A model generated the notes under the pieces. It ran no database searches. It was not told where the DNA came from and was given only the letters and a program-made list of their open reading frames with translations. Position numbers and translations under genes: made by a program. DNA of 64,000 nt from Actinotalea solisilvae (lineage in GTDB: Bacteria > Actinomycetota > Actinomycetes > Actinomycetales > Cellulomonadaceae): assembly GCF_016464425.1 (NCBI RefSeq), contig NZ_JADDKQ010000010.1:62001-126000 (forward strand), written 5' to 3'. Positions 18,566 to 28,874 of this stretch are shown here, one piece after another. Every line of letters begins with the position of its first letter. Position 1 is the first letter of the stretch.

Positions 18566-21391
18566 CTACGAGCGCGGCTTCTCCCGCATCTCGTACGTCT
18601 CGACGACGTCGTCGACCTGGAGGTCGTTGAACGACCCGAGGCCGATACCGCACTCGTAGCCCTCGCGGACCTCGGTCGCGTCGTCCTTGAACCGCTTGAG
18701 CGACTCGATGGACAGGTTCTCCGCGATGACGTTGCCACCGCGCAGGACCCGCGCCTTGGAGTTGCGGCGGATCGTGCCCGAGCGCACGAGCGAGCCGGCG
18801 ATGTTGCCGAACTTGCTCGAGCGGAAGACCTCGCGCACCTCGGCGGTGCCGAGCTGGGCCTCCTCGTACTCCGGCTTGAGCATGCCCTTGAGGGCCGCCT
18901 CGACGTCCTCGATCGCCTGGTAGATGACCGAGTAGAAGCGCACGTCGACGCCCTCGCGGTCGGCCAGGTCCTCGACGCGCTCGGCGTACTTGACGTTGAA
19001 GCCGAGGATGATCGCGTTGTCGACCGTCGCCAGGTTGACGTCGTTCTGCGTGACCGCACCCACACCGCGGTGGATGACGCGCAGGTCGACCTCGTCGCCG
19101 ACGTCGATCTTGAGCAGCGCGTCCTCGAGGGCCTCGACGGCACCCGAGACGTCGCCCTTGAGGACGAGGTTGAGGGTCTCGACCTTGCCCTGCTGGAGCG
19201 CCTGCGTGAAGTCCTCGAGGCTGATGCGCTTGCGGCGCTTGGCCAGGAGGGCGGCACGCTCGGCGGCCTCGCGCTTCTCGGCGATCTGGCGCGCGGTGCG
19301 GTCGTCCGGCGCCACCAGGAAGGTGTCGCCGGCGCGGGGCACCGAGGTGAGGCCGAGGACCATGACCGGACGCGCCGGCGTGGCCTCGGTGAGCGTCTCG
19401 CCGTGCTCGTCGAACATGGCCCGGACGCGGCCGTACGCCGTGCCGGCGACGATCGCGTCACCGACGTGCAGCGTGCCGGACTGGACGAGGACGGTCGCCA
19501 CGGCGCCGCGGCCCTTGTCGAGGTTGGCCTCGACGGCCACGCCGCGTGCGTCCTTGTCGGCGTTCGCGCGCAGGTCGAGCGCGGCGTCGGCCGTGAGCAG
19601 GACGGCCTCGAGGAGGTCGTCGATGCCCATGCGGCGCAGCGCCGAGATGTCGACGAACATCGTGTCGCCGCCGTACTCCTCGGCCACGAGGTTGTACTCG
19701 GTGAGCTGCTGGCGGATCTTGGCGGGGTTGGCCCCCTCCTTGTCCACCTTGTTGACCGCGACGACGATCGGCACGCCGGCCGCCTGCGCGTGGTTGAGCG
19801 CCTCGATGGTCTGCGGCATCACGCCGTCGTCCGCCGCGACCACGAGGATCGCGATGTCCGTGACCTGCGCACCACGGGCACGCATGGCGGTGAACGCCTC
19901 GTGGCCCGGGGTGTCGATGAAGGTGATCGCCCGGTCCACGCCCTCGTGCTCGGTGTGGATCTGGTAGGCGCCGATGTGCTGGGTGATGCCGCCGGCCTCG
20001 CCCGCGACGACGTCCGCGGAGCGGATCGCGTCGAGGAGCTTGGTCTTTCCGTGGTCGACGTGGCCCATGACGGTGACGACCGGCGGACGCGCGCTGAGCT
20101 GCGAGTCGTCCTCGTCGGCCAGCTCGGCCTCGAGGTCGATGTCGAAGGACCCGAGCAGCTCGCGGTCCTCCTCCTCCGCCGACACCATCTCGATGCGGTA
20201 GCCGAGCTCGGCCGCGAGCGTGCCGAACGTGTCCTCGTCGAGCGACTGCGTCGCGGTCGCCATCTCACCGAGGTGGAACAGCACCGTGACGAGGCTCGCG
20301 GGGTTCGCGTCGATCTTGTCGGCGAAGTCGTTGAGCGAGGAGCCGTGACGCAGGCGCACGACCGTGCTGCCGTCGCCGCGGGGCACCTGCACGCCGCCCA
20401 GCGAGGGGGCCTGCATCTGCTCGAACTCCTGCCGCTTCGCGCGCTTCGACTTCCGTCCGCGCACGGGCCGCCCGCCGGCGCGCCCGAAGGCACCCTGCGT
20501 GCTGCCACGACCGGCGCCACGGCCACCACCGCCGGGACGACCGGCGAAGCCGCCGCCGGCGCCGGGGGCGCCACCGCCACCGGGACCGCCGGGACGACCG
20601 GCGAAGCCGCCGCCGCCGGGACGACCGCCGCCACCCGGACGACCCGCGCCGCCCGCACCGGCGCCGGGACGGCCGACGGTGCTGCGGCCGGGCATCATGC
20701 CCGGGTTGGGACGGGGACCGCCGGGACCGGCCGGGGCCGGGCGGGGACCGCCGGGACGCTCGCCCGCGCCCTCACCGCGGGTGCCGCCGGGACGGGGCAT
20801 GCCCTGGCTCGGGGCGAAGGGGTTGTTGCCCGGGCGCGGCGCGCCGGCACCGGGGCGACCGCCCTGGCGGGGCATGCCCTGGCTCGGGGCGAAGGGGTTG
20901 TTCCCGGGACGCGGGCCACCGGGACGCGCGGCACCACCGGGGCGCGGGCCGGCGGCCGGTGCGCTGGGGGCGGCGGGCGCGGCCGGGGCGGGACGCGGGC
21001 CGGGGGCCGGTGCCGACGCCGCCGGACGCTCGGCCGCCGGGGCGGACGGCGCCGCGGGGGCGGCGGGGGCCGGACGCTCCACGGCCGGGGCCGCGGGCTG
21101 CTGGGGTGCCGCCGGCGCCGACGGCGCGGAGGCGGCAGGTGCCGGAGCCGCGGGTGCGGCGGGTGCCGACGGGGCGGCGGGGGCCGCCGGCGCGGGGCGC
21201 GCGGCGGGCCTGCGGGGGGCCTGCTCCTGCGATCCCGCAGGGTAGGCGTCGCGCAGCTTGCGCACGACGGGCGGCTCGATGGTCGACGAAGCCGACCGGA
21301 CGAACTCACCGAGCTCGTTGAGCTTGGCCATGATGGCCTTGCTCTCGACGCCGAGCTCCTTGGCGAGCTCGTAGACGCGGACCTTTGCCAC
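18566..21391 (-). CDS. infB: Translation initiation factor IF-2
   Basis: IF-2 is the GTPase that places initiator tRNA on the 30S subunit. The 941-residue protein starts [18 protein letters not shown], the IF2 N-domain, followed by about 270 residues of Ala/Pro/Gly/Arg-rich disordered sequence, usual for high-GC actinobacteria. The G domain begins near residue 436 with [12 protein letters not shown] and contains DTPGHEAF and NKVDK; domains III-IV follow. The GTG start has aggagag upstream. The Pro/Gly region contains near-duplicate segments ([13 protein letters not shown] occurs twice), a likely site of length variation. Confidence 0.97.
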   Translation of the reverse strand: MAKVRVYELAKELGVESKAIMAKLNELGEFVRSASSTIEPPVVRKLRDAYPAGSQEQAPRRPAARPAPAAPAAPSAPAAPAAPAPAASAPSAPAAPQQPAAPAVERPAPAAPAAPSAPAAERPAASAPAPGPRPAPAAPAAPSAPAAGPRPGGAARPGGPRPGNNPFAPSQGMPRQGGRPGAGAPRPGNNPFAPSQGMPRPGGTRGEGAGERPGGPRPAPAGPGGPRPNPGMMPGRSTVGRPGAGAGGAGRPGGGGRPGGGGFAGRPGGPGGGGAPGAGGGFAGRPGGGGRGAGRGSTQGAFGRAGGRPVRGRKSKRAKRQEFEQMQAPSLGGVQVPRGDGSTVVRLRHGSSLNDFADKIDANPASLVTVLFHLGEMATATQSLDEDTFGTLAAELGYRIEMVSAEEEDRELLGSFDIDLEAELADEDDSQLSARPPVVTVMGHVDHGKTKLLDAIRSADVVAGEAGGITQHIGAYQIHTEHEGVDRAITFIDTPGHEAFTAMRARGAQVTDIAILVVAADDGVMPQTIEALNHAQAAGVPIVVAVNKVDKEGANPAKIRQQLTEYNLVAEEYGGDTMFVDISALRRMGIDDLLEAVLLTADAALDLRANADKDARGVAVEANLDKGRGAVATVLVQSGTLHVGDAIVAGTAYGRVRAMFDEHGETLTEATPARPVMVLGLTSVPRAGDTFLVAPDDRTARQIAEKREAAERAALLAKRRKRISLEDFTQALQQGKVETLNLVLKGDVSGAVEALEDALLKIDVGDEVDLRVIHRGVGAVTQNDVNLATVDNAIILGFNVKYAERVEDLADREGVDVRFYSVIYQAIEDVEAALKGMLKPEYEEAQLGTAEVREVFRSSKFGNIAGSLVRSGTIRRNSKARVLRGGNVIAENLSIESLKRFKDDATEVREGYECGIGLGSFNDLQVDDVVETYEMREKPRS

Positions 21392-21440
21392 AACTCTCCT
21401 GTCTCGGCCCGCCCGGACAGGGTGGACCGTCGTTAGTGCT

Positions 21441-21466
21441 GGGTACTCATCGCCGGGTACTCATCG
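21441..21466 (-). repeat. Tandem direct repeat in the infB leader
   Basis: The 12-mer gggtactcatcg occurs at 21441-21452 and 21455-21466, followed by a degenerate third copy (gggtgcccatcgg). On the infB-sense strand each copy contains ATGAGTACC; the copy nearest infB would encode only five codons before TAA. It lies 50-75 bp upstream of the infB start. The remaining 21392-21585 shows no gene. Confidence 0.7.
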
Positions 21467-21585
21467 GGTGCCCATCGGCTTCCAACCCGCTTTCCTTCTC
21501 GATGAACGACGGACGTGGTTCTGGTGCTGCTCGTGGTGCGTCGCAGCGGTCGTGCAGCCTGCTCGTGCGACCACCGGGGCGGTGC

Positions 21586-21837
21586 TCACGGGCCTGCCAG
21601 CGCCTCGAGGTGCTCGCGCACCGCACCGGTGTCGAGCGGCCCGGCGTGCAGGGCACGCGGGAGAGCGCGACGCCGTTCGGCGAGGTCGAGGCATGCGAGG
21701 TCGGCGTGCAACCAAGCACCCCGACCAGGCCTGCGGCGTCCCGGGTCGGGCACGGCGCGCACGCCGTCCTCGTCCCGGACCACCCTCAGGAGGACGGACC
21801 GGAGTCCCCGCTGCCGACACCCCACGCACGTGCGCAC
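21586..21837 (-). CDS. ylxR: YlxR-family RNA-binding protein (DUF448)
   Basis: YlxR is a small protein coded between nusA and infB in many bacteria; it has been linked to RNA binding and RNase P regulation. The product carries the family signature RTCVGCRQRG with its Cys pair, then LLRVVRDEDG and GRGAWLHADLACLDLA. I use GTG 21837 (83 residues) because it is the only start codon close to the signature; its gaggggccg ribosome site is close, and the frame is open well upstream, so the start is uncertain. Position between nusA and infB fully supports the call. Confidence 0.85.
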   Translation of the reverse strand: MRTCVGCRQRGLRSVLLRVVRDEDGVRAVPDPGRRRPGRGAWLHADLACLDLAERRRALPRALHAGPLDTGAVREHLEALAGP

Positions 21838-21914
21838 CGGCCCCTCGTCGGGACCTGGAGCACGAACGGGATGCCGGTCGCGTGGCCCGGCCTCGCCCAG
21901 TCTAGCGCGATCGG

Positions 21915-22973
21915 TCACGAACCGGGACCCGAGGGCTCCTCGCCCGGCGCCGCCTGGCCGCCCTCGTCGGACCGGATGTCGATCCGCCACCCCGTGAGCT
22001 TGGCCGCGAGCCGCGCGTTCTGCCCCTCCTTGCCGATGGCCAGCGAGAGCTGGTAGTCCGGCACGACGACGCGCGCGGACCGGGCAGCGAGGTCGACGAC
22101 CTCGACCGACGCGACGCGCGCCGGCGACAGCGCGTTGCCCACGAAGGTCGCCGGGTCGTCGCTGTGGTCGACGATGTCGATCTTCTCGCCGTGCAGCTCG
22201 GCCATGACCGCGCGCACGCGGGCACCCATGGGGCCGATGCACGCGCCCTTGGCGTTGAGCCCGGCCACGGAGGTCCGGACGGCGATCTTGGTGCGGTGCC
22301 CGGCCTCACGCGCGATGGCCGTGATCTCGACGGAGCCGTCGGCGACCTCGGGCACCTCGAGCGCGAAGAGCTTGCGGACGAGGTTGGGGTGGGTGCGGGA
22401 GAGCGTGATCTGCGGCCCCTTGAGCCCGCGCGAGACGTCGAGCACGTACGCGCGGAGCCGCTCGCCGTGCACGTAGCGCTCGGTGGGCACCTGCTCGTGC
22501 GCCGGCAGGACGGCCTCGGTGCCGCGCACCGCGACGAGCACCGTCCGCGGGTCGCGGCCCTGCTGGATGACGCCGGCGAGCACCTCGCCCTCGGTGCCGC
22601 GGAAGCTGCCGAGCACCTGCTCGTCCTCGGCGTCGCGCAGGCGCTGGACGATCACCTGGCGCGCCGTCGACGTCGCCACGCGGCCGAACCCCTCCGGCGT
22701 GTGGTCGAACTCGGGCCCGAGCGTGAACCGGCGCTCGTGGCCGGGCGCGGCGTCGGGCTCGGCCGGGGCGTCGTCGGCGGCCTCGAGGCGCTCGCGCGCC
22801 CAGACCGTCACGTGCCCCGTGCGGCGGTCGACCTCGACGCGGGCGTCCTCGTGCGCGCCCGGCGTCCGGTGGTAGGCGGACAGCAGCGCCTGCTCGATCG
22901 CGGCGACCAGCGTGTCGAGGCTGATGTCCCGCTCGTGCTCGACGAGCCGCAGCGCGGTCATGTCGATGTCCAT
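21915..22973 (-). CDS. nusA: Transcription termination/antitermination factor NusA
   Basis: NusA binds RNA polymerase and nascent RNA to control pausing, termination and antitermination. The 352-residue protein has the N-terminal polymerase-binding domain ([19 protein letters not shown]), an S1 domain ([13 protein letters not shown]), and tandem KH domains with [22 protein letters not shown] (split: [17 protein letters not shown]) and [20 protein letters not shown]. It lacks the acidic repeats found in E. coli NusA, as is normal for actinobacteria. The ATG overlaps the rimP stop by one base (TGATG), so translation is coupled. Confidence 0.96.
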   Translation of the reverse strand: MDIDMTALRLVEHERDISLDTLVAAIEQALLSAYHRTPGAHEDARVEVDRRTGHVTVWARERLEAADDAPAEPDAAPGHERRFTLGPEFDHTPEGFGRVATSTARQVIVQRLRDAEDEQVLGSFRGTEGEVLAGVIQQGRDPRTVLVAVRGTEAVLPAHEQVPTERYVHGERLRAYVLDVSRGLKGPQITLSRTHPNLVRKLFALEVPEVADGSVEITAIAREAGHRTKIAVRTSVAGLNAKGACIGPMGARVRAVMAELHGEKIDIVDHSDDPATFVGNALSPARVASVEVVDLAARSARVVVPDYQLSLAIGKEGQNARLAAKLTGWRIDIRSDEGGQAAPGEEPSGPGS

Positions 22974-23527
22974 CAGTCCTCGTCCTCCTCGTCGTCGTGC
23001 GCGTCGGACGCGCCGTCGGTGTCCTCGGCCGGCAGGCGGTTCAGCTCGACCTCGACGTGCCCGCGGGCGACGTCGGCGGGCGCGACGGTCGTCCGCTCCG
23101 CGACGCCGTCGGGCACCGGGTCCAGCACGTACCCGTCCGGGTCGGCCGTCACGACGCGACCCCGCACCGTCGAGCCGTCGTGCAGCGTGAGCCGGACGAC
23201 CCGCGTCCGGGCACGACGGACGTGGCGGAGCTCGGTGAGCGGGCGGTCCGTCCCCGGGGTCGAGACCTCCAGGACGTAGACGCCGCGCACCGGGTCGGCG
23301 GCGTCGAGGGCCGCCGAGATGTCGCGCGAGACCTCGCCGACCGTGTCCAGGTCGAGGCTGCCGACGGCGTCCTCGTCGAGGTCGACCACCACGCGCACGA
23401 CCGTGCGTCGGCCCGCGGGGGCGACGACGACGTCCTCGAGGTGGAGGCCGGCCGCCCGGACGACCGGCTCGACGACCTCCCTGACGCGCTGCGCCGGTGC
23501 GGCCCCAGAGCTCGTGGGCGTGACCAT
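22973..23527 (-). CDS. rimP: Ribosome maturation factor RimP
   Basis: RimP acts in 30S subunit maturation. The 184-residue product shows [21 protein letters not shown], a central [13 protein letters not shown], and the hallmark [17 protein letters not shown]. The ATG at 23527 has a good ggaggcg ribosome site; the earlier in-frame start would add ten residues. The C-terminal 20 residues are an acidic Asp/Glu tail. It heads the rimP-nusA-ylxR-infB operon and is divergent from the lipoprotein gene across 141 bp, where the operon promoter should lie, though I cannot name clear -35/-10 boxes. Confidence 0.93.
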   Translation of the reverse strand: MVTPTSSGAAPAQRVREVVEPVVRAAGLHLEDVVVAPAGRRTVVRVVVDLDEDAVGSLDLDTVGEVSRDISAALDAADPVRGVYVLEVSTPGTDRPLTELRHVRRARTRVVRLTLHDGSTVRGRVVTADPDGYVLDPVPDGVAERTTVAPADVARGHVEVELNRLPAEDTDGASDAHDDEEDED

Positions 23528-23668
23528 GTTCGCCTCCCGTGGGTCGTGGCGGGCCACCCGACGTGGATACGACCCTCTGGACTTGTCGCGGCCAGCCTAT
23601 CGACTCGCCGGCCCGGGGTGGCGCCGGCGGCCCCGGAGCGGGGGTCGCGCGTGGCAGGATCGGCCGCG

Positions 23669-24727
23669 ATGCGTCCCCGTCCTGCCCCTCCCCACCCTGC
23701 CCGTCGCCCCGCGTCGGTGCTGGTCGCGCTCCTCGGGCTCGCCGTGCTCCTCGCCGGGTGCGGGCTGCGGCTGGAGACGCCCGCGCCGCAGGCGCCCGAG
23801 CCGGACGCCGTGGAGACGGTCCGCCAGCGCGCGACCGCGGACGCGCTCGCGCTCCAGGTCCTCGCGGACTCGCTCGCGGCCTCCGGCGCCGAGGCCGGGC
23901 TGGCGGCCGCCGCGGGCACCGTGGCCGCCGCGAGCACCGCCCACCTCGACGCCCTCGGCGGTCTCTACGTGGCGTTCCCCGACGCGACAGCCGCCCCCGA
24001 CGCGTCCGACGCGTCCGACGCGACCGTCGACCCCGACCCCGCCGCCTCCCCCGGCCCGACCGCGACCACCGTGCCGTCGCCGGTGACCCCGGACGCCCTG
24101 GTCGCGCTCCTCGACTCGTCCGCGGCGAGCGCGCGCGCGGACGCGGCCGCGGTCGAGGACGGGGACCTCGCGCGGCTGCTCGCGTCGGTCACCGTCGCGC
24201 GCACGCAGCTCGCCGACTCCGTGGCGGCGCTCGCGGCCCTCGACCCGGCGTCGCGCCCCGCGCTCGAGCCCGCGCCGCTCGCGGGTCTGCCCGCGGGCGT
24301 GGACCCCGCCGACGTCGCCGACGTCGTCCAGTCCGAGGACGCGCTGGGGTTCGCCTGGGAGGTCGTCGCTGCCCGGCGGGTGGGCGACGAGCGCTCCGCC
24401 GCCGCGGCCCGCGCGCGGTCGCACCGGGAGCACGCCGAGACGTGGGCGGTCGCCGCCGAGGTCGCGGCCACCGACAGCGACCCGCGGCGCGTCGCGTACG
24501 CGCTGCCCCCGACCGTGCTCGACGCCGCGGCCGACCCCGCCGCGACCGCCGCCGAGCTCGCGGCCCTCGAGGTGTCGCTCGTCGCCTCCTACGCCGGGCT
24601 CGTCGCGCAGGCGGACGCCGGCGAGCGCACCCCCCTGGTCGACGCCATGCTCACGGCGGCCCGGTCCGCGACCGCGCTCACGGGGCAGACCCCGGCCTTC
24701 CCGGGCCTCCCGGAGCACGCGGGCTGA
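23669..24727 (+). CDS. DUF4439-like ferritin-fold lipoprotein
   Basis: The 352-residue product begins with a signal peptide and lipobox ending LAVLLAGC, so it should be a membrane-anchored lipoprotein. The C-terminal third ([16 protein letters not shown], then [13 protein letters not shown]) matches DUF4439, a ferritin-like four-helix domain often found beside rimP in actinobacteria. Metal binding and function are unproven. The middle is a low-complexity Asp/Ala/Ser/Pro stretch with repeated DAS units. The ATG was chosen because the signal peptide starts there. It converges on proS. Confidence 0.75.
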   Translation: MRPRPAPPHPARRPASVLVALLGLAVLLAGCGLRLETPAPQAPEPDAVETVRQRATADALALQVLADSLAASGAEAGLAAAAGTVAAASTAHLDALGGLYVAFPDATAAPDASDASDATVDPDPAASPGPTATTVPSPVTPDALVALLDSSAASARADAAAVEDGDLARLLASVTVARTQLADSVAALAALDPASRPALEPAPLAGLPAGVDPADVADVVQSEDALGFAWEVVAARRVGDERSAAAARARSHREHAETWAVAAEVAATDSDPRRVAYALPPTVLDAAADPAATAAELAALEVSLVASYAGLVAQADAGERTPLVDAMLTAARSATALTGQTPAFPGLPEHAG

Positions 24728-24732
24728 CCCGC

Positions 24733-24762
24733 GGCGCCGGGCGCGCGCGGCGCCTGGGCGCC
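24733..24762. terminator. Possible GC hairpin between convergent genes
   Basis: Three copies of the self-complementary hexamer ggcgcc (24733, 24749, 24757) lie in the 50 bp between the lipoprotein stop and the proS stop and could fold into short GC hairpins. There is no U-tract, and in DNA this GC-rich such hexamers arise by chance, so support is weak. Confidence 0.3.
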
Positions 24763-24777
24763 ACCGTGCCCGTGCGG

Positions 24778-26589
24778 TCAGTCGTCCAGCAGACCAGAGA
24801 CGAGGTCCGCGACGCGGTCGGCCGCCTGGGCCACCGGCACCGCCTCGGCCGCCGGGCGCTCACCCGCGGGCAGGCCCGCGTCGACGCCGCGGCGCAGCCG
24901 CACCTCGACCGTCCCCTCGGCGAGGCCGCGCCCGACGACGACGAGCACGGGCAGGCCGAGCAGCTCGGCGTCCGCGAACTTCACGCCGGGCGAGACCTTC
25001 GGACGGTCGTCGTAGAGGACCTCCACGCCACGCCCGTGCAGCTCGGCGGCGAGCTCCTCGCACGCGGCGAACACGGCCGCGTCCTTGCCCGTCGCGACGA
25101 CGTGCACGTGGGCCGGCGCGACCGACGCGGGCCAGGCCAGGCCGGCGTCGTCGTGGTTGGTCTCCGCGAGGGCGGCGACGGCGCGCGAGACGCCGATGCC
25201 GTACGAGCCCATGGTCACGGTGACGGCCTTGCCGTTGACGTCGAGGACCTTGAGGCCCAGCGCGTCGGCGTACTTGCGGCCGAGCGCGAAGATGTGGCCC
25301 ATCTCGATCCCGCGCGCGAGCTCGAGCGGGCCTGAGCCGTCCGGCGCCGGGTCGCCCGCGCGGACCTCGGCCGACTCGACGGTGCCGTCACCCGTGAAGT
25401 CCCGGCCCGCGACCAGGTCGAACACGTGCCGGCCCTCGGCGTTCGCGCCGGTGATCCAGCGCGTGCCCTCGACGACGCGCGGGTCGAGCAGGTACCGCAC
25501 GGCGTCCTCGCGGCCGGTGTTCGCGCGGCCCAGCACGGCCGGGCCGATGTAGCCCTTGACGAGCTCGGGGTGGCGCGCGAAGTCGGCGTCGGCGGCGGTC
25601 GCGACGGTCGCGGGCGAGACGGCGGCCTCGAGGCGCTTGAGGTCGACCTCCCGGTCGCCGGGCAGGCCGATCGCGACGACCTCGCGCTCCCCGTCCGGGT
25701 GCTCGAGCACGACGACGACGTTCTTCAGGGTGTCGGCGGCCGTCCACGGCCGGTCCGCGCGCGGCAGGTGCGCGTTCGCGTGGTCGACCAGCGTCGCGAT
25801 GGTGGGCGTGCCCGGGGTGTCCTCGACGTGCGCGGCGGGGACGCCGTCGTACGGCAGCGCGTCGGGCGCCGGGGTCGTCACGGCCTCGACGTTCGCCGCG
25901 TAGCCGCCGGCCGAGCGGACGAAGGTGTCCTCGCCGATCGGCGTCGGCATGAGGAACTCCTCGGAGCGCGACCCGCCCATGGCGCCCGACATCGCCGAGA
26001 CGATGACGACCTCCATGCCGAGGCGCGCGAAGATCCGCTGGTAGGCCTCGCGCTGGCGCTGGTAGGACGCCTCGAGTCCGGCGTCGTCGACGTCGAACGA
26101 GTACGCGTCCTTCATGACGAACTCGCGCCCGCGCAGGATGCCTGCCCGCGGACGGGCCTCGTCGCGGTACTTGGTCTGGATCTGGTAGAGCGCGAGCGGC
26201 AGGTCCTTGTACGAGGAGTACAGGTCCTTGACGAGGAGCGTGAAGACCTCCTCGTGCGTCGGCGCGAGCATGTACTCGGCCTCCTTGCGGTCCTGGAGGC
26301 GGAAGACGTTCGGGCCGTACTCGGTCCACCGCCCCGTCGCCTCGTAGGGCTCGCGCGGCAGCAGCGCCGGGAAGTGGACCTCCTGCGCGCCGATCGCGTC
26401 CATCTCCTCGCGCACCACGCGCTCGACCTTGCGCAGCACGCGCAGGCCGAGCGGCAGCCACGTGTAGATGCCGGGGGCCGCGCGGCGGATGTAGCCGGCC
26501 CGCACCAGGAGGCGGTGGCTCGGCACCTCGGCGTCGGCCGGGTCCTCCCGCAGGGTGCGCACGAACAGGGTCGACATCCGCAGCAGCAT
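24778..26589 (-). CDS. proS: Prolyl-tRNA synthetase
   Basis: ProS charges tRNA-Pro. The 603-residue bacterial-type enzyme has class II motifs ([13 protein letters not shown] near motif 1; [19 protein letters not shown], written here as [14 protein letters not shown] then GILRGREF, for motif 2; [11 protein letters not shown] for motif 3), an editing (INS) domain between motifs 2 and 3, and a C-terminal anticodon-binding domain with [20 protein letters not shown] (DDRP, KFADAEL). The ATG at 26589 ([12 protein letters not shown]) matches the family start. It is divergent from the glycosylase gene across 95 bp. Confidence 0.96.
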   Translation of the reverse strand: MLLRMSTLFVRTLREDPADAEVPSHRLLVRAGYIRRAAPGIYTWLPLGLRVLRKVERVVREEMDAIGAQEVHFPALLPREPYEATGRWTEYGPNVFRLQDRKEAEYMLAPTHEEVFTLLVKDLYSSYKDLPLALYQIQTKYRDEARPRAGILRGREFVMKDAYSFDVDDAGLEASYQRQREAYQRIFARLGMEVVIVSAMSGAMGGSRSEEFLMPTPIGEDTFVRSAGGYAANVEAVTTPAPDALPYDGVPAAHVEDTPGTPTIATLVDHANAHLPRADRPWTAADTLKNVVVVLEHPDGEREVVAIGLPGDREVDLKRLEAAVSPATVATAADADFARHPELVKGYIGPAVLGRANTGREDAVRYLLDPRVVEGTRWITGANAEGRHVFDLVAGRDFTGDGTVESAEVRAGDPAPDGSGPLELARGIEMGHIFALGRKYADALGLKVLDVNGKAVTVTMGSYGIGVSRAVAALAETNHDDAGLAWPASVAPAHVHVVATGKDAAVFAACEELAAELHGRGVEVLYDDRPKVSPGVKFADAELLGLPVLVVVGRGLAEGTVEVRLRRGVDAGLPAGERPAAEAVPVAQAADRVADLVSGLLDD

Positions 26590-26684
26590 GCGGGCCAGCC
26601 TAGTGGCGGGCGGCGCGGCGTCCGGCCGGGTGGCCGACCGCCGGGGGGCTGCGGTCCAGGCCAGGGACACGGCACGATGACCTT

Positions 26685-27548
26685 GTGCCGGAGCTGCCCG
26701 AGGTCGAGTCCCTCGCCCGCTTCCTGACGTCGCGCGCGCAGGGGCGCACGGTCGCGGGCGTCGAGGTCGGGGCGATCAGCGCGCTCAAGACGTTCTCCCC
26801 CGCACCGTCCGACCTCGTGGGGCGCACCGTGGCCGGCGTCGGGCGGCACGGCAAGTGGCTCGACCTCGCGACCGAGGGCGGGCCGCACCTGCTCTGGCAC
26901 CTGTCCCGTGCCGGCTGGGTGCGCTGGTACGACGCCGTCCCCGCGACCACGCTGCGGCCCGGCAAGTCCCCGATCGCGCTGCGCGTCCGGCTCGACGACG
27001 GCGCGGGCTTCGACCTCACCGAGGCGGGCACGCGCAAACGCCTCGCCGTGCACGTCGTCGAGGACCCGGCGCAGGTCGAGATGGTCGCGACGCTCGGCGT
27101 CGAGCCCATGTCGGAGGAGTTCACCGTCGAGCGGCTGGCGGCCCTGCTCGCCGGCCGCAACCAGCAGCTCAAGGGCCTGCTGCGCGACCAGCGGCAGATC
27201 GCGGGGATCGGCAACGCCTACTCCGACGAGATCCTGCACGCCGCGCGGATGAGCCCGTTCGCGCTCAGCCGGTCCCTCGACGCCGACGCCGTCGCGCTGC
27301 TGCACGCGACGATCCGGGAGGTGCTCGCCGGTGCGCTCGAGGCGTCCAGCGGCAGGCCCGCGGCCGAGCTCAAGGACTCCAAGCGCCGGGGCATGCAGGT
27401 GCACGGCCGCACCGGCGAGACCTGCCCCGTGTGCGGCGACCTCGTGCGCGAGGTCTCGTTCGCCGACTCGTCGCTCCAGTACTGCGCCACGTGCCAGACG
27501 GGCGGCAAGCCCCTGGCCGACCGCCGCATGAGCCGCCTTCTCCGCTGA
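26685..27548 (+). CDS. Fpg/Nei-family DNA glycosylase
   Basis: This base-excision-repair glycosylase/AP lyase of 287 residues starts with PELPEVE, so after Met removal Pro2 is the nucleophile and Glu3 the acid. It has the lysine loop RHGKWLDL, a helix-two-turn-helix ([18 protein letters not shown]) and a C-terminal zinc finger with four cysteines (CPVCGD and YCATCQTGG). The finger ends [12 protein letters not shown] rather than the classic Fpg GRKTYFCP, so it belongs to the Nei-like/second-Fpg group common in actinobacteria, and I give no symbol. The GTG start lies 95 bp from divergent proS. A C-rich tract follows the stop. Confidence 0.88.
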   Translation: MPELPEVESLARFLTSRAQGRTVAGVEVGAISALKTFSPAPSDLVGRTVAGVGRHGKWLDLATEGGPHLLWHLSRAGWVRWYDAVPATTLRPGKSPIALRVRLDDGAGFDLTEAGTRKRLAVHVVEDPAQVEMVATLGVEPMSEEFTVERLAALLAGRNQQLKGLLRDQRQIAGIGNAYSDEILHAARMSPFALSRSLDADAVALLHATIREVLAGALEASSGRPAAELKDSKRRGMQVHGRTGETCPVCGDLVREVSFADSSLQYCATCQTGGKPLADRRMSRLLR

Positions 27549-27641
27549 CTCACCCCGGCCGGCCCCCGCCGCGCCCCTGCCCCCCCCCCCCGGCGCGCCC
27601 CCGCCGCGGCGCCCGCCCCCGCCGCACCGAGCCCCACCCCG
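27549..27641 (+). other. C-rich tract after the glycosylase gene, with a 12-C run
   Basis: From the stop codon to the inverted element the + strand is dominated by C, including twelve consecutive C at 27580-27591. As RNA this is C-rich and locally G-poor, as expected of a Rho loading site, so Rho-dependent termination of the glycosylase transcript is a reasonable inference. The opposite strand is G-rich and could form G-quadruplexes. No gene is visible here. Confidence 0.55.
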
Positions 27642-27717
27642 GTCCAGATGCTCGGATCCGCACGTCCGTGCAGATCGCCCCGAACACGACGCGCCGGTCC
27701 GCACAGACGCTCGCACG
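27642..27717 (+). repeat. Inverted element, left copy, flanking the AbiEi-like gene
   Basis: The core 27642-27672 (gtccagatgctcggatccgc followed by acgtccgtgca) matches the reverse complement of 28844-28874 at 30 of 31 positions. Similarity continues without gaps for about 45 more bases at roughly 29 of 45 matches. The core contains the palindrome cggatccg. It ends 14 bp before the stop codon of the enclosed gene. Confidence 0.88.
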
Positions 27718-27730
27718 GGCGGCGCCTGGC

Positions 27731-28669
27731 TCAGATCCCGAGCGCGCGCCGCGTCCGGCGCACCCACTCGCCGGGCGTCCGCAGGTCCGACGTCGTCCAG
27801 CGCACGACCGCGAGACCTGTCGCCCGGAGGCGGTCCTCGCGGAGCTTCTCGCGCCAGACCACCTCCTCGGGGGGCTGGCCCGCCGGATTCACCCGGCCGT
27901 ACTTCACGCGACCGTCGAACTCCCCGACCACGCCGGCTGCGCGCCAGGAGAAGTCGACGACGCCGATGCGCCCGGCGTCGTCGCGCACCTCGACCTGACG
28001 GTCGGGCGCGGGGATGAGGTGGTCGTCGAGCACGACGGCGCTCCACGACTCCCCCGGGCTCTGCGATCCGGGGTGCGCGAGGAGCGCGCACCGTCGGGCG
28101 CGATCAGCGCCACGCAGGCCCGCCATCGTCGCGGCCACGGCCGACAGCTCGTCGAGCGAGGTCGCCCCCGCGCGGAGGGCGGCGTCCGCGGCGACCACCC
28201 CCGCGACGACGCCCTCCAGGCGCGCAGCATCGAGCACGGCCCGGGCGGGAGTCGCCACCGGACCGTGGCGGGACAGGGTGAGCTGCCCGTCGGGTGGCCG
28301 CGCGACGGTGCGCAGGACGCTCCGCGTCGACGCGCCGCCGCGCGGGTCGTGCACCACGTCGACGCGCGACGGGCGCCCGAAGACGGGCAGTCCCAGCTCG
28401 GCGACCGCGGCGGCGCCCGTGAGGATCCGCGTCGGGTTGCGGCGGCGCACCGCACGCACCGTGGCGTGGAAGTCCGCCTGAGGTGGGTCGTCCGGTGAGG
28501 GGATCCGGTACGTGTCCCGCTGCAGCCGCACGAGGACGCCCCGCCGTACGAGCCACGTGATGTCGCGCGTGCTCAGCCCGGAGCGCGTCAGGTGCGCACG
28601 ACGCAGCACACCGTCCGTCGACGCAGCGACCTGGCAGAGGTGGTCGAGGTCCAGCCGTGCGACGTCCAT
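27731..28669 (-). CDS. Orphan AbiEi-type winged-helix protein with a DUF559/PD-(D/E)XK-like domain
   Basis: The N-terminal 60 residues of this 312-residue protein (GVLRRAHLTRSGLSTRDITW, then LVRRGVLVRLQRDTYRIP) look like the winged helix of AbiEi antitoxins of type IV toxin-antitoxin systems. The C-terminal 100 residues carry GESWSAVVLDDH, IGVVDFSW, VGEFDGRVKYGR and a final VVRWTTSDL, an arrangement like the DUF559/Vsr-type endonuclease fold (acidic residues followed by E-x-D-G-x-x-K). No AbiEii-type toxin lies next to it, so it is an orphan. ATG 28669 starts where alignable sequence begins. The gene is bracketed by a pair of inverted elements. Nuclease or antitoxin activity is inference. Confidence 0.72.
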   Translation of the reverse strand: MDVARLDLDHLCQVAASTDGVLRRAHLTRSGLSTRDITWLVRRGVLVRLQRDTYRIPSPDDPPQADFHATVRAVRRRNPTRILTGAAAVAELGLPVFGRPSRVDVVHDPRGGASTRSVLRTVARPPDGQLTLSRHGPVATPARAVLDAARLEGVVAGVVAADAALRAGATSLDELSAVAATMAGLRGADRARRCALLAHPGSQSPGESWSAVVLDDHLIPAPDRQVEVRDDAGRIGVVDFSWRAAGVVGEFDGRVKYGRVNPAGQPPEEVVWREKLREDRLRATGLAVVRWTTSDLRTPGEWVRRTRRALGI

Positions 28670-28798
28670 GGGGCGAGCCTGAGGCGGCGCCCGCGCGCGT
28701 GGCGCCAGGGTCCCCCGGGGCTGTGGACGGCACGAGCCCGCACAGGCCCGGGTCGCGCGGCAGCCGGCACCCACGGGGCCCGACGTCCCACGGCACAG

Positions 28799-28874
28799 CG
28801 TTCGAGCATCCGTGCAGCTGGCGACGTCGAGTACGGGTCGGGTTGCACGGACGCGCGGATCCGAGCATCTGGAC
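28799..28874 (-). repeat. Inverted element, right copy, flanking the AbiEi-like gene
   Basis: This is the partner of the element at 27642-27717, in opposite orientation. The core is 28844-28874 (tgcacggac, gcgcggatccgagcatctggac); the weaker extension reaches 28799 and contains a second gagcatc half-motif at 28804. It lies 130 bp upstream of the AbiEi-like start, where a promoter would be expected. No target-site duplication is visible outside the two copies. Confidence 0.88.

Noticed and set aside
21447-21719. Small gene on the minus strand between ylxR and infB
   Set aside because: It overlaps ylxR in another frame, lacks a recognisable domain and has a Ser/Arg/Pro composition expected of a shadow frame.
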